Shown piece by piece: positions 18,032-26,717 of a DNA stretch of 64,000 nucleotides. Below the pieces are notes generated by a model that did no database searches, was not told the DNA's origin, and worked only from the letters and a program-made list of their open reading frames with translations. Position 1 is the first letter of the stretch. Each line of letters opens with the position of its first letter. The position numbers and the translations under genes are program-made. The DNA comes from Micromonospora halotolerans (GTDB lineage: Bacteria; Actinomycetota; Actinomycetes; Mycobacteriales; Micromonosporaceae). The DNA lies in contig NZ_CP134876.1 of NCBI RefSeq assembly GCF_032108445.1, positions 3,534,001 through 3,598,000 on the forward strand, written 5' to 3'.

Positions 18032-18059
18032 CCGGGGGTCCCCCGCGGGGGACCCCCGG
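18032..18059 (+). terminator. hairpin terminator after the GH16 gene
   Basis: CCGGGGGTCCCCC pairs perfectly with GGGGGACCCCCGG ten bases after the stop codon, with an almost closed loop. Confidence 0.75.
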
Positions 18060-18067
18060 TCTGCCTC

Positions 18068-18096
18068 TGGACAGAAACAGTTAACAGTCTTAATAA
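18068..18096 (+). promoter_or_regulatory. strong promoter of the GH18 gene with a direct repeat in the spacer
   Basis: TGGACA (18068-18073) and TAATAA (18091-18096) are 17 bp apart in an unusually AT-rich patch. The spacer contains the direct repeat AACAGTT-AACAGTC with 7-bp period, a possible activator or repressor contact. No DasR-type site is seen. Confidence 0.65.
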
Positions 18097-18159
18097 TGAG
18101 CGCACGTCGACGGTCGTAAATGCCCACCCTCCACCACAACGGTCCCCCTGGAGGACGCC

Positions 18160-19725
18160 GTGAGACTCCGCTCCACCCGCCTGGCGACATTCGCCGTCGC
18201 GCTCGCCACCGCTCTGGTCGCGGGCACCGTGCTGGCCGCGCCGCCCGCCTCCGCCGCCACCGCGGCCTTCCTCCGCACCTCCAGCTGGAGCAGCGGGTAC
18301 GAGGCCAAATTCACCGTCACCAACAACAGTTCGGCCGGCATCTCCTCGTGGAACGTCCAGTTCGACCTGCCCGCCGGCAGCACCCTCGGCTCCTTCTGGG
18401 ACGCCCGGCTGACCACCTCCGGCCAGCACGTCACCGCCGTGAACCAGTCCTGGAACGGCGCACTCGCCCCGGGTGCCAGCACCAGCTTCGGCTTCATCGT
18501 CAGCGGCACCGGCGACCCGGTCAACTGCACGGTCAACGGCGGCTCGTGCACCGGCGGGGGCGGCGGCAACCCGGGCGCCCCGGCAACCCCGGGCGGGCTG
18601 CGGGTCACCGGCACCACCAACACCTCGGTCTCGCTGGCCTGGAACGCCGTCTCCGGCACGGTCACCGGCTACCGGCTCTACGAGGGCGGCACCGTGCGGG
18701 CCACCGTCACCGGCACCTCGGCCACCGTCTCCGGGCTGGCCGCCTGCACCGGGCACAGCTACACCGTGGCCGCGTACAACGCCAGTGGTGAGTCGGCGAA
18801 GTCGCCGGCGGTGTCGGCCACCACCACCGGCTGCACCGGCGGCGGTGGCGGCGCGATGGCCGCCGCGCCCTACCTCTACCCGGGCTGGGGCGACCCGCCC
18901 GCGCCGTCGACCGTGATGGGCGCGACCGGGATCAAGTGGTTCACCATCGCGTTCGTGCTCTCCGGCGGCGGCTGCACCCCGGCCTGGGACGGCAGCGGCC
19001 CGCTCACCGGCGGCGCGCACGCCAGCACCATCGCCGCGATCAAGGCGGCCGGCGGCGACGTCATTCCGTCCTTCGGCGGCTGGAGCGGCAACAAACTCGG
19101 CCCGAACTGCGCCTCCGCGAGCGCGCTGGCCGGCGCCTACCAGCAGGTCATCAACGCGTACGGCCTCAAGGCGATCGACATCGACATCGAGAACAGCGAC
19201 GAGTTCGAGAACGAGGTGGTGCAGGACCGGATCCTGGACGCCTTGAAGATCGTCAAGCAGAACAACCCCGGGATCAGGACGATCGTCACCTTCGGCACCT
19301 CGACCACCGGGCCGTCGTACTACGGCACCCGGCTGATCAACCAGGCCGCCGCCAAGGGCGCCAACATCGACGTCTTCACCATCATGCCGTTCGACTTCGG
19401 CGGCGGCGCGAACATGTACCAGAGCACGGTCAACGCGGCGGAAGGCCTGAAGAACGCGCTGAAGACGGCCTTCGGCTGGTCCGACGCCACCGCCTACGCC
19501 CACATGGGCATCTCCGGCATGAACGGCCTCTCCGACCAGCAGGAGCTGACCTCCCCGGCCACCTGGACGCAGATCCGGGACTGGGCCAAGGCCCGCGGCC
19601 TCGCCCGGTTCACCTTCTGGGCGGTCAACCGGGACCGGCCCTGCCCGGGCGGCGGCGTGGTCTCCAACTGCTCCGGCATCGCCCAGAACACCTGGGAGTT
19701 CACCAGCATCACCGCGGGATTCTGA
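18160..19725 (+). CDS. secreted chitinase: CBM2 - FnIII - GH18
   Basis: A 521-residue exported enzyme. A signal peptide ends near PPASA (about 33); a CBM2-type cellulose/chitin-binding domain covers about 34-128 (SSWSSGYEAKFTVTNNS, conserved Trp residues); a fibronectin type III domain about 143-226; poly-Gly linkers; and a GH18 barrel about 233-521. The catalytic DIDIEN gives Asp340, Asp342 and Glu344, the expected DxDxE. This is the short GH18 subclass without the large insertion domain. GTG start with GGAGGAC ahead (18150-18156). It probably degrades chitin alongside the neighbouring GH16 enzyme. Confidence 0.93.
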   Translation: MRLRSTRLATFAVALATALVAGTVLAAPPASAATAAFLRTSSWSSGYEAKFTVTNNSSAGISSWNVQFDLPAGSTLGSFWDARLTTSGQHVTAVNQSWNGALAPGASTSFGFIVSGTGDPVNCTVNGGSCTGGGGGNPGAPATPGGLRVTGTTNTSVSLAWNAVSGTVTGYRLYEGGTVRATVTGTSATVSGLAACTGHSYTVAAYNASGESAKSPAVSATTTGCTGGGGGAMAAAPYLYPGWGDPPAPSTVMGATGIKWFTIAFVLSGGGCTPAWDGSGPLTGGAHASTIAAIKAAGGDVIPSFGGWSGNKLGPNCASASALAGAYQQVINAYGLKAIDIDIENSDEFENEVVQDRILDALKIVKQNNPGIRTIVTFGTSTTGPSYYGTRLINQAAAKGANIDVFTIMPFDFGGGANMYQSTVNAAEGLKNALKTAFGWSDATAYAHMGISGMNGLSDQQELTSPATWTQIRDWAKARGLARFTFWAVNRDRPCPGGGVVSNCSGIAQNTWEFTSITAGF

Positions 19726-19738
19726 TCCCGAGCCGCGG

Positions 19739-20401
19739 TCAGCGCCCGGCGGTCATCGACTGCCGGGCGCGCCGCCGGCGTACCTTCTTGACCACCCAGG
19801 CCGCGATGGTCACGCCGAAGACCGCGAAGATCGCGTAGTTGAACCACTGGCTGTAGCGGTCGACCTCCCGCCAGCGGGAGCCGAGCGCGAAACCCGCCCC
19901 GACGATCAGCGCGTTCCACACCCCGCTGCCCAGCGTGGTGAGCAGGATGAACTCGCCCAGCGGCATGCGGTTGGCGCCGGCCGGCACGGAGACCAGGCTG
20001 CGCACCACCGGCACCACCCGGCCGAACAGCACCGCCCACCGGCCGTGGCGCTCGAACCAGCGGTCGGCCTTCTCCAGGTCCTCCCGGTCCACCAGCGGAA
20101 TGTGGTCCAGCCAGCGCTTCAGCCGTTCCTCGCCGAGCGCTGCCCCGAGCCAGTAGAGCACCAGCGCGCCGAGCAGCGAGCCGGCCGTCGCGGCCAGCAC
20201 GATCAGCACCACGTTGAACCGGCCCTCGGCGGCGAGGTAACCCGCCATGGCCAGCACGACCTCGCTCGGGATCGGCGGGACGATGCTCTCCAGGGCGACC
20301 AGCAGGGCCACCCCCACCGCGCCGAACGAGTCGATCACGGTCGCCACCCAGCCGGTCAGCCCGGTGAACTGGTTCGGATCGACGTCTTGGGCGTGTGCCA
20401 T
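19739..20401 (-). CDS. DedA/SNARE-associated family membrane protein
   Basis: A 220-residue inner membrane protein of the DedA (VTT) family, proposed lipid-phosphate scramblases. The PPIPSEVVLAMAGYLAAEG re-entrant loop and GRVVPVVRSLVSVPAGANRM motif with the essential Arg residues are intact. Several membrane segments, basic C-terminal tail. The ATG at 20401 has GGAAGGAC upstream. It converges with the chitinase gene with 13 bp between stops. Confidence 0.9.
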   Translation of the reverse strand: MAHAQDVDPNQFTGLTGWVATVIDSFGAVGVALLVALESIVPPIPSEVVLAMAGYLAAEGRFNVVLIVLAATAGSLLGALVLYWLGAALGEERLKRWLDHIPLVDREDLEKADRWFERHGRWAVLFGRVVPVVRSLVSVPAGANRMPLGEFILLTTLGSGVWNALIVGAGFALGSRWREVDRYSQWFNYAIFAVFGVTIAAWVVKKVRRRRARQSMTAGR

Positions 20402-20493
20402 GGGCGTCCTTCCGCGCGGTGCCGGGGATCCGGAACAGGTACCCCGACCCGGGCCGGTCACACCTGCCGGTGATCGGCCCCACGGGCGTGGGC

Positions 20494-21093
20494 TCAGCCC
20501 TCCGGGTGCAGCGCGGCGTCCGCCGGCCCCCGCCGCCAGCCGGTGAAGCGGACCACCAGGCCGCCCCGGCTCGGCGAGCAGCAGTACGGCCCGGCCGCCG
20601 CCCCGGCCCCCGGGTCCAGCGGGGCCACCCGGACCAGCCGCCACGGCTCGGCGTCCACCCGCGCGCGGACGGTCAGCGCGTCCCCGGCCCGGCTGACCCG
20701 GACCGTCACGTCCCGCCCCGACCATTCCGGCACCGGCGCCACCGACCAGTCCGACCGCTCGTCGGTGACCACGGCGCCGACCTGCGGCTGCCCGTCGCTG
20801 ACCTCCACGCCGGCCTTGGTCCACCGCCGCTCGTCCACCCGGACCAGCACCCCGGCCTGGTCGAACTGGGCGGCGTAGTCGAGCCGGAAGCTCACCTCCA
20901 CGGCACTGTCCACGGGGAACGGGGCGAGCAGCGCGGAGCCGTCGTCGTGCACGAAGCCGTAACTGGTCCGCCGCCAGAAGTCGCTGCCTCCGCGCGGCTG
21001 CACCAGCAGCGCGTCACCGGCGGGCTCAGCCCGCTCCGGCGGGTTGAGCCAGGTGCCCACGGACCAGTCGAGGACGTGCGCGTCGGCGTTCAT
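20494..21093 (-). CDS. DUF1349 (concanavalin-like) protein
   Basis: A 199-residue protein of the DUF1349 family, a jelly-roll fold (GGSDFWRRTSYGF, DYAAQFDQAGVLVRVDERRWTKAGVE, SPSRGGLVVRFTGW). Yeast and bacterial members have no settled function, although binding of sugars is plausible. A TACGGT box lies six bases before the ATG, so the message is probably leaderless. It is divergent from the GH13 gene, with 72 bp between them. Confidence 0.85.
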   Translation of the reverse strand: MNADAHVLDWSVGTWLNPPERAEPAGDALLVQPRGGSDFWRRTSYGFVHDDGSALLAPFPVDSAVEVSFRLDYAAQFDQAGVLVRVDERRWTKAGVEVSDGQPQVGAVVTDERSDWSVAPVPEWSGRDVTVRVSRAGDALTVRARVDAEPWRLVRVAPLDPGAGAAAGPYCCSPSRGGLVVRFTGWRRGPADAALHPEG

Positions 21094-21165
21094 GCGGGCA
21101 CCGTACCGGCCGGGCGGCGGGCTGTGGGGTTTGCCGCAGCCGCGCGCCGGAGAAGTAGACGGAGC

Positions 21166-22818
21166 ATGAGTGACAGGTGGTATCAGGAGGCGGTCGTCTA
21201 CTGCCTCGACGTGGACACGTTCGCCGACTCCGACGGCGACGGGGTGGGTGACTTCCGGGGCCTCATCGGCCGGCTGGACTACCTGGCCCGGCTCGGGGTG
21301 ACCTGCCTCTGGCTGCACCCGATCCACCCGTCGCCGAACCGGGACGACGGCTACGACGCCACCGACTTCTACAACGTCAGCCCTCGGCTGGGCACCCTCG
21401 GCGACTTCGCCGAGCTGCTGCACCAGGCGCGGAACCGGGGCATCCGGGTGATCATCGACCTGGTGGTCAACCACACCTCGGACGAGCACCCCTGGTTCCA
21501 GTCCGCGCGCTCCTCGCCCGACTCGCCGTACCGCAACTGGTACGTGTGGAGCGACGAGGCGCCGCCGGACCGGCACCAGGGCATGGTCTTCCCCGGCGAG
21601 CAGAGCGAGACGTGGAGCTACGACCGCACCGCGAAGGCCTGGTACTACCACCGCTTCTACAAGTTCCAGCCGGACCTGAACGTCGCCAACCCCGAGGTCC
21701 GCGCCGAGATCAAGAAGGTCATGTCGTTCTGGCTCCAGCTCGGCGTCTCCGGTTTCCGGATGGACGCGGTGCCGTTCATCATCGAGCTGACCGAGCCCGG
21801 CAACCCGGACTCGCCCAAGGACCTGGAGTTCCTCACCGAGCTGCGCCAGCACGTGCAGTGGCGGCGGGGCGACGCGGTCCTGCTGGCCGAGGCGAACGTC
21901 GAGCCCGACCAGCTGCCGGTCTACTTCGGCGACAGCGGCGGCTCGGCCAACCGGATCCACATGCTGTTCGACTTCATGATGAACGGGCGGCTGATGCTGG
22001 CCCTGGCCCGGCAGGACCCGGAACCGGTGATCGAGGCGCTGCGCGACACCCCGGCCCTGCCCGAGGGCGGGCAGTGGGCCACCTTCCTGCGCAACCACGA
22101 CGAGATCGACCTGTCCCGGCTCACCGCAGAACAGCGCAACCAGGTGTACGCGCAGTTCGGCCCGGACGAGGACATGCGCCTCTACGGCCGGGGCATCCGC
22201 CGCCGGCTGGCCCCGATGCTCGGCAACGACCGCCGCCGCATCGAGCTGGCGTACGCGCTCCAGTTCTCGCTGCGCGGCACGCCGGTGCTGCGCTACGGCG
22301 AGGAGATCGGGATGGGCGAGGACCTGTCGCTGCCCGGCCGGGAGGCGATCCGCACGCCGATGCAGTGGTCGTACAAGGAGAACGGCGGTTTCTCCACGGC
22401 CGACCCGGAGAAGCTGGTCCGCCCGGTGCTCGACAAGGGCGAGTACGGCTACCAGAAGGTCAACGTGACCGCCCAGCGCAAGGACCCGAGGTCGCTGCTG
22501 GGCTGGTTCGAGCGGATGATCCGTACCCTCCGGGAGGCCCCGGAGATCGGCTCGGGGAGCACCAGCCACATCGACGTGGCGATGCCACCCGGGGTGCTCG
22601 CGCACCGGGCCGACGGGCCGACCGGGACGATGGTCTTCCTGCACAACCTGGGCACCGAGGACGCCGAGGTCGACCTGAGCGTCCTCGCCCCGGAGGCCGA
22701 CCTGCCGATCGACGTGCTCACCGACCGCAACTACGAGGAGGTCGGCAAGCTGGACCGGCTGAAGCTCGCCGGCTACGGCTACCGGTGGATCCGGATCCGC
22801 CGGGGCAGCGGCCTCTGA
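21166..22818 (+). CDS. GH13 alpha-amylase family enzyme, trehalose-synthase-like
   Basis: A 550-residue cytosolic GH13 enzyme (no signal peptide). The barrel motifs are intact: DLVVNHTSDEHPWF, GFRMDAVPF with nucleophile Asp200, LLAEANV with acid/base Glu242, and NHDEIDL with Asp312. The opening RWYQEAVVYCLDVDTFADSDGDGVGDF resembles TreS (maltose/trehalose interconversion), but the protein is shorter, lacks the Pep2 kinase and has its own C-terminal beta domain. Oligo-1,6-glucosidase-like activity is also possible. The ATG at 21166 overlaps a GGAG too close to act as a normal site, so leaderless translation from the TAGACG box is likely. Confidence 0.88.
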   Translation: MSDRWYQEAVVYCLDVDTFADSDGDGVGDFRGLIGRLDYLARLGVTCLWLHPIHPSPNRDDGYDATDFYNVSPRLGTLGDFAELLHQARNRGIRVIIDLVVNHTSDEHPWFQSARSSPDSPYRNWYVWSDEAPPDRHQGMVFPGEQSETWSYDRTAKAWYYHRFYKFQPDLNVANPEVRAEIKKVMSFWLQLGVSGFRMDAVPFIIELTEPGNPDSPKDLEFLTELRQHVQWRRGDAVLLAEANVEPDQLPVYFGDSGGSANRIHMLFDFMMNGRLMLALARQDPEPVIEALRDTPALPEGGQWATFLRNHDEIDLSRLTAEQRNQVYAQFGPDEDMRLYGRGIRRRLAPMLGNDRRRIELAYALQFSLRGTPVLRYGEEIGMGEDLSLPGREAIRTPMQWSYKENGGFSTADPEKLVRPVLDKGEYGYQKVNVTAQRKDPRSLLGWFERMIRTLREAPEIGSGSTSHIDVAMPPGVLAHRADGPTGTMVFLHNLGTEDAEVDLSVLAPEADLPIDVLTDRNYEEVGKLDRLKLAGYGYRWIRIRRGSGL

Positions 22819-22873
22819 CGGCCGGCCCGGCGTTAAGCTCCTTCGATCGAGCCCAAGTTACCGGGAGGTAATC

Positions 22874-23632
22874 ATGTCGGAGGAGCCCCGCGTCGCCATC
22901 GTGACCGGAGCCGCGCGCGGCATCGGCGCGGCCACCGCCCGCCGGCTGGCCGCCGACGGCATGGCCGTCGCCGTGGTCGACATCGAGGAGTCGGCGACCA
23001 AGGAGACCGTGGACGCCATCGCCGCCGCCGGCGGACGGGCGCTCGGCGTCGGCGCCGACGTGTCCGACCGGGCCCAGGTGGAGGCCGCCGTCGAGCGGGT
23101 CGCCGCCGGGCTGGGCGCGCCGACCGTGCTGGTCAACAACGCCGGCGTGCTCCGCGACAACCTGCTGTTCAAGATGACCGACGCCGACTGGGACACCGTC
23201 ATGGGCGTGCACCTGCGCGGCGCGTTCCTGTTCAGCCAGGCCACCCAGAAGCACATGGTCGAGCGGAAGTGGGGCCGGATCGTCAACCTCTCCAGCACCT
23301 CGGCGCTGGGCAACCGGGGCCAGGCGAACTACTCGGCCGCCAAGGCCGGCCTGCAGGGCTTCACCAAGACCCTCGCCATCGAGCTGGGCCCGTTCGGGGT
23401 GACCGTCAACGCGGTCGCGCCGGGCTTCATCGTCACCGACATGACCGCCGCCACGGCGGCCCGCATGAAGGTCGACTTCTCCGCCCTCCAGGAGCACGCC
23501 GCCGCGGAGATCCCGGTGCGCCGCACCGGCCGGCCGGAGGATGTTGCGCACACCATCTCGTTCCTGGCCAGCGAGGGCGCGTCCTTCGTCTCCGGCCAGG
23601 TCATCTACGTCGCCGGCGGTCCCAAGGACTGA
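22874..23632 (+). CDS. FabG-like 3-oxoacyl-ACP reductase / short-chain dehydrogenase
   Basis: A 252-residue classical SDR: cofactor motif TGAARGIG (about 11-18), NNAG (about 88-91), catalytic Ser in NLSSTSA, and YSAAK (about 155-159). The PGFIVTDMT stretch and FabG-like C terminus (ASFVSGQVIYVAGG) suggest an NADP(H)-dependent 3-oxoacyl reductase, though actinobacteria have many paralogues with other substrates. A GGGAGGT site precedes the ATG and a TAAGCT -10 box lies at 22834-22839. Confidence 0.88.
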   Translation: MSEEPRVAIVTGAARGIGAATARRLAADGMAVAVVDIEESATKETVDAIAAAGGRALGVGADVSDRAQVEAAVERVAAGLGAPTVLVNNAGVLRDNLLFKMTDADWDTVMGVHLRGAFLFSQATQKHMVERKWGRIVNLSSTSALGNRGQANYSAAKAGLQGFTKTLAIELGPFGVTVNAVAPGFIVTDMTAATAARMKVDFSALQEHAAAEIPVRRTGRPEDVAHTISFLASEGASFVSGQVIYVAGGPKD

Positions 23633-23663
23633 CCCGGGCGAGTTCCACCCCGGCGCGGCCCCC

Positions 23664-24068
23664 TCAGGCGGGGTCGTGCCGGGTGCGCCAGAGCCAGAGC
23701 AGGCCGAGCACCGGCAGCACCAGCGGGATGTAGCCGTAGCCGCTGCCGAAGCCCGACCAGACCGTCTCGTCCGGGAACAGCTCCCGGTCGGCCAGGCTGA
23801 GGATGCCGACGCCGACCACCCCGACCAGCTCCACCGAGCAGCAGGCCAGCGCGACCCGGCGGCCGGCGTGCCCGGCCCGGGCCAGCCCGACCGCCGCCAC
23901 GATGTAGATGAGCGCGGCCAGCGCGGAGAGCAGGTACGCCACCGGCGCCTCGTCGAACTTCGTGGCGATCTGGAGCCCGGCCCGCGAGGTCGCGGCGATG
24001 GCGAAGAGGATGTAGACCGCGATCAGCAACCGGCCCGGCCCCCGGTTCGTCGCCCGCTGCTCAGCCAC
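23664..24068 (-). CDS. four-helix membrane protein, unknown function
   Basis: A 134-residue integral membrane protein with four hydrophobic segments (LLIAVYILFAIAATSRAG, YLLSALAALIYIVAAVGLA, VALACCSVELVGVVGVGIL, GYIPLVLPVLGLLWLW). I do not recognise a characterised family; similar integral membrane proteins are common in actinobacteria. Its start overlaps the end of the upstream gene by eight bases, so the two are co-translated. Confidence 0.75.
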   Translation of the reverse strand: MAEQRATNRGPGRLLIAVYILFAIAATSRAGLQIATKFDEAPVAYLLSALAALIYIVAAVGLARAGHAGRRVALACCSVELVGVVGVGILSLADRELFPDETVWSGFGSGYGYIPLVLPVLGLLWLWRTRHDPA

Positions 24069-24456
24069 CGACGACCTCCCAGGTCTGCTGCAACCGGACC
24101 ACGACCACGGGGGTGACCAGGCAGACGGCGCAGACGATCGCCGAGCCCCACCGGGTCGGCTCCATCCGGGCCAGCACCCAGGCGAGCGGCGGCAGGCAGA
24201 CCAGCGTCACCAGGTAGCCGAAGAACGCCCCCGGCTCGCCCGGCCGCTCGCCGCCGCCGATCGCGACCAGCGCGACCACGGCGAGCGCCAGCAGGGCCAC
24301 CTCCAGCACGGCCAGGCCGACGAACTGGAGCCGGTCGGGCGCGCGGTGGCGTACGGCCGCCACCAGGGCCCAGACCGCGATGAGGAGCGACAGCACGATC
24401 GAGGCCGTCGCGAGGATCCCGTCCACCGGCGAGCCGGCCGCCGCGGCGGTGGTCAT
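24061..24456 (-). CDS. four-helix membrane protein, unknown function
   Basis: A 131-residue protein with four hydrophobic segments, first gene of a two-gene unit with the preceding membrane protein. No catalytic or binding motif is visible. Upstream at 24495-24513 is a CTACTA-N7-TAGTAG dyad next to a TAGGCT -10-like box on the same strand, which may be the promoter and operator of the pair. Confidence 0.75.
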   Translation of the reverse strand: MTTAAAAGSPVDGILATASIVLSLLIAVWALVAAVRHRAPDRLQFVGLAVLEVALLALAVVALVAIGGGERPGEPGAFFGYLVTLVCLPPLAWVLARMEPTRWGSAIVCAVCLVTPVVVVRLQQTWEVVGG

Positions 24457-24627
24457 CGACGCCGTTCCGGCGCAGTCGAGTTCACCGGCACAGCCTACTA
24501 ATCGGCGTAGTAGCCACCGTCGCCCGGCTCTCCGGCGGGGTCGCGGCGCGCCGGCCGGGCCGGGCGACTAGCGTGGATCACGGCCACCGGCGTACGCCGT
24601 GGCGGAGGACGACAGCAGGGGGTCCTG

Positions 24628-25524
24628 GTGCGGTTCGGCTTGTTCGGCACGGGTCACTGGGCGGCGGAGACGCACGCCGCGGCCATCGACGCGCACCCGC
24701 GGGCCGAGCTGGCCGGGGTCTGGGGGCGTGACGCGGCGAAGGCCGCCACGCTGGCCACCCGGCACGGCGTACCGGTCTTCGAGGACGTGGACGCGCTGCT
24801 CGCCGCCTGCGACGCCATCGCCGTGGCGCTGCCGCCGGACGTGCAGGCCGAGATCGCCGTCCGGGCCGCCACCGCGGGGCGGCACCTGCTGCTGGACAAG
24901 CCGCTGGCGCTGAGCCTCGCCGACGCCGACCGGGTGGTCGCCGCCGCGCAGGCGTCCGGGGTGGCCTCGGTGGTCTTCTTCACGCAGCGGTTCCACCCGA
25001 ACGTCACCGGCTTCCTCGCCTCGACGGCGGCGGCCGGGGGCTGGCAGCACGCCCGGGCGACCATGTTCGCCTCGATCTACCAGCCGGGGAACCCGTACGG
25101 GAACTCGCAGTGGCGGCGCGACCGGGGCGCGCTCTGGGACATCGGCCCGCACGCGCTGTCGCTGATCCTGCCGGTGCTCGGCCGGGTCACCCGGGTCGCC
25201 GCCATGGACGGCCCGAGTGGCCTGGTGCACCTGCTGCTCACCCACGACGGCGGCGCGACCAGCACCCTCTCCCTCACCCTCGACGCGCCGGCCGAGGCGG
25301 TCACCCGGGACTTCGTCTTCTTCGGCGAGAACGGCACCGAGACCGTCCCGCCCGGCGACGGCAGCGTGCTCCAGGCGTTCGGCACGGCCATCGACCAGCT
25401 GCTGGAGGAGGTCGACGCGGGCACCCGCGACCACCGCTGCGACGTCCGGTTCGGGCGTGAGGTGGTGGCGGTGCTGGACGCCGCCGAGACCGCCCGCAGC
25501 GAGCGGCGCACCGTCGACCTCTGA
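24628..25524 (+). CDS. Gfo/Idh/MocA-family oxidoreductase
   Basis: A 298-residue NAD(P)-dependent dehydrogenase-like protein. The N-terminal Rossmann motif is GLFGTGHWA, the conserved DKPLA stretch (about 91-95, the lysine being catalytic) is present, and the C-terminal half has the expected DIGPHAL motif. Substrates are usually sugars or inositols but cannot be assigned here. GTG start with CAGGGGG ahead; a TAGCGT box lies at 24569-24574. It stands alone between the membrane pair and the erm locus. Confidence 0.86.
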   Translation: MRFGLFGTGHWAAETHAAAIDAHPRAELAGVWGRDAAKAATLATRHGVPVFEDVDALLAACDAIAVALPPDVQAEIAVRAATAGRHLLLDKPLALSLADADRVVAAAQASGVASVVFFTQRFHPNVTGFLASTAAAGGWQHARATMFASIYQPGNPYGNSQWRRDRGALWDIGPHALSLILPVLGRVTRVAAMDGPSGLVHLLLTHDGGATSTLSLTLDAPAEAVTRDFVFFGENGTETVPPGDGSVLQAFGTAIDQLLEEVDAGTRDHRCDVRFGREVVAVLDAAETARSERRTVDL

Positions 25525-25569
25525 GGAATTCCGTCGCGGGCCGGCCGGGTCGCCGCTAGCCTGGCCGGC

Positions 25570-25689
25570 ATGTTCACGCATGCCCTGATCGACGTGGCCG
25601 TCGCGCCGGCCGCGCGGGGGCTCCTCCTGGTCGCCCGCCCGCGGGTCCGGCGCCCGGCCCTGGCCGGCCGGGACGCCCACCGCGCCTGA
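25570..25689 (+). CDS. putative erm leader peptide (39 aa) with an Arg-Pro-Arg-Val-Arg-Arg stretch
   Basis: ATG at 25570 is seven bases after a TAGCCT box (25557-25562), a clear leaderless start. The 39-codon frame ends at 25689, 203 bp before the erm start. Residues 23-28 read RPRVRR, which contains two copies of the +X+ pattern (Arg/Lys-X-Arg/Lys) known to stall macrolide-bound ribosomes, as in ErmDL. A 7-bp hairpin (25653-25672) begins exactly at the last of those codons. Known erm genes are commonly switched on by stalling in such leaders. This is inference from position, start signal and motif; no peptide homology is claimed. Confidence 0.65.
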   Translation: MFTHALIDVAVAPAARGLLLVARPRVRRPALAGRDAHRA

Positions 25690-25892
25690 CCTGACCGTCC
25701 GCACCGCCGGCCCCTGACCGGGCCGGCCGCCGCCGGCTGCCCGGTGCGCCGCCGCCCGCCCCGATCCGGGGTGTGGCCGCCGCGTCCCCGCCGAATCTCC
25801 AGGGTCGTCCGAGTCCCGATCCGCTCGGACAGGCCCGCCTCCGCGCCGCCTGTCCGTTCCCGTCGCCGTTAGGCGACAGACAGGACGATCCC
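25653..25892 (+). promoter_or_regulatory. attenuator-like leader RNA of erm
   Basis: Four stems can be drawn: 25653-25672 (CCCGGCC, 6-nt loop), 25706-25727 (GCCGGCCC, 6-nt loop, 8 bp), 25826-25856 (CGGACAGGC with GCCTGTCCG, 9 bp, 13-nt loop) and 25862-25877 (GTCGCC-GTTA-GGCGAC). The hexamer GACAGG occurs both in the third stem's left arm and again at 25879-25884 over the erm ribosome-binding site, and both can pair with CCTGTC at 25849-25854. The two pairings exclude each other, the classic logic of translational attenuation. Confidence 0.55.
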
Positions 25893-26711
25893 GTGGCGCC
25901 CCGCCGATTCCGTACCACCGCACGCGACCGGTCCCGTCGCGCGCTGTCCCAGAACTTCCTCGCCGACCCGGCCGCCGTCGCGCGGGTGCTCCGGGCCGCC
26001 CGCCCCGGCCCGGACGACCTGCTGCTGGAGGTGGGCGCCGGGCGCGGCCAGCTGACCCGGCCGCTCGCCGCCCGGTGCGGCCGGCTGGTCGCGTACGAGG
26101 TGGACCCGGCCGTGCTGCCGGAGCTGACCGCGGCCTGCGCCGACCTGCCGCACGTCGAGGTCCGGGCGGCCGACTTCCTGGCCGCCGCCCCGCCCGCCGA
26201 GCCGTTCGCGGTCGTCGGCAACATTCCCTGGTCGCTGACCGCCGCCGTGGTCCGCTGGTGCCTCGCCGCGCCTCGCCTGCGGTCGGCCACCCTGCTCACC
26301 CAGCTCGACTACGCGCGCAAGCGCACCGGTGACCACGGCCGGTGGAGCCGGCTCACCGTCCTCACCTGGCCCGAGCACCACTGGCGGCTGGCCGGCCGGG
26401 TGCCCCGGGCCGCGTTCCGGCCGGTGCCCGCCGCCGACGGTGGGCTGCTGCGCGTGGAGCGCCGCCCGGAGCCGCTGCTGCCCCGGGCGGCGCTGCCCGC
26501 GTACCGGCGGATGGTGGAGCTGGGCTTCGGCGGGGTCGGCGGCTCGCTGGCCGCCTCCCTGCGCACCGGCTACCCGCGCCGGCGGGTCGACGGCGCGCTG
26601 CGGGCCGCCCGGCTCGCGCCGGACACCCCGGTCGGGCTGGTCTGGCCCGAGCAGTGGCTCGTGCTGTTCCGGCTGCTGCACGCCGGGCACCCCGACCGGG
26701 GCGGGTGGTGA
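25893..26711 (+). CDS. erm: 23S rRNA (adenine-2058-N6) methyltransferase, Erm family
   Basis: A 272-residue rRNA methyltransferase giving macrolide-lincosamide-streptogramin B resistance. Seen: the LSQNFLADP start of the KsgA/Erm fold, SAM motif EVGAGRGQLT (46-55), YEVDP (68-72), and the catalytic motif NIPW (110-113). The tail past residue 180 (WPEHHWRLAGRVPRAAFRPVPAADGG) is that of actinomycete Erm proteins rather than KsgA. The GTG at 25893 with AGGAC ahead is chosen; the frame open from 25773 would delete the attenuator. In antibiotic-producing actinomycetes such genes can be self-resistance, but no macrolide biosynthesis gene is in the window. Confidence 0.92.
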   Translation: MAPRRFRTTARDRSRRALSQNFLADPAAVARVLRAARPGPDDLLLEVGAGRGQLTRPLAARCGRLVAYEVDPAVLPELTAACADLPHVEVRAADFLAAAPPAEPFAVVGNIPWSLTAAVVRWCLAAPRLRSATLLTQLDYARKRTGDHGRWSRLTVLTWPEHHWRLAGRVPRAAFRPVPAADGGLLRVERRPEPLLPRAALPAYRRMVELGFGGVGGSLAASLRTGYPRRRVDGALRAARLAPDTPVGLVWPEQWLVLFRLLHAGHPDRGGW

Positions 26712-26717
26712 CCCGGC

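Noticed and set aside
15419..18190. 923-codon antisense frame over DUF6412, yidC and GH16
   Set aside because: Shadow frame spanning three clearly real genes and a mapped promoter/terminator set.
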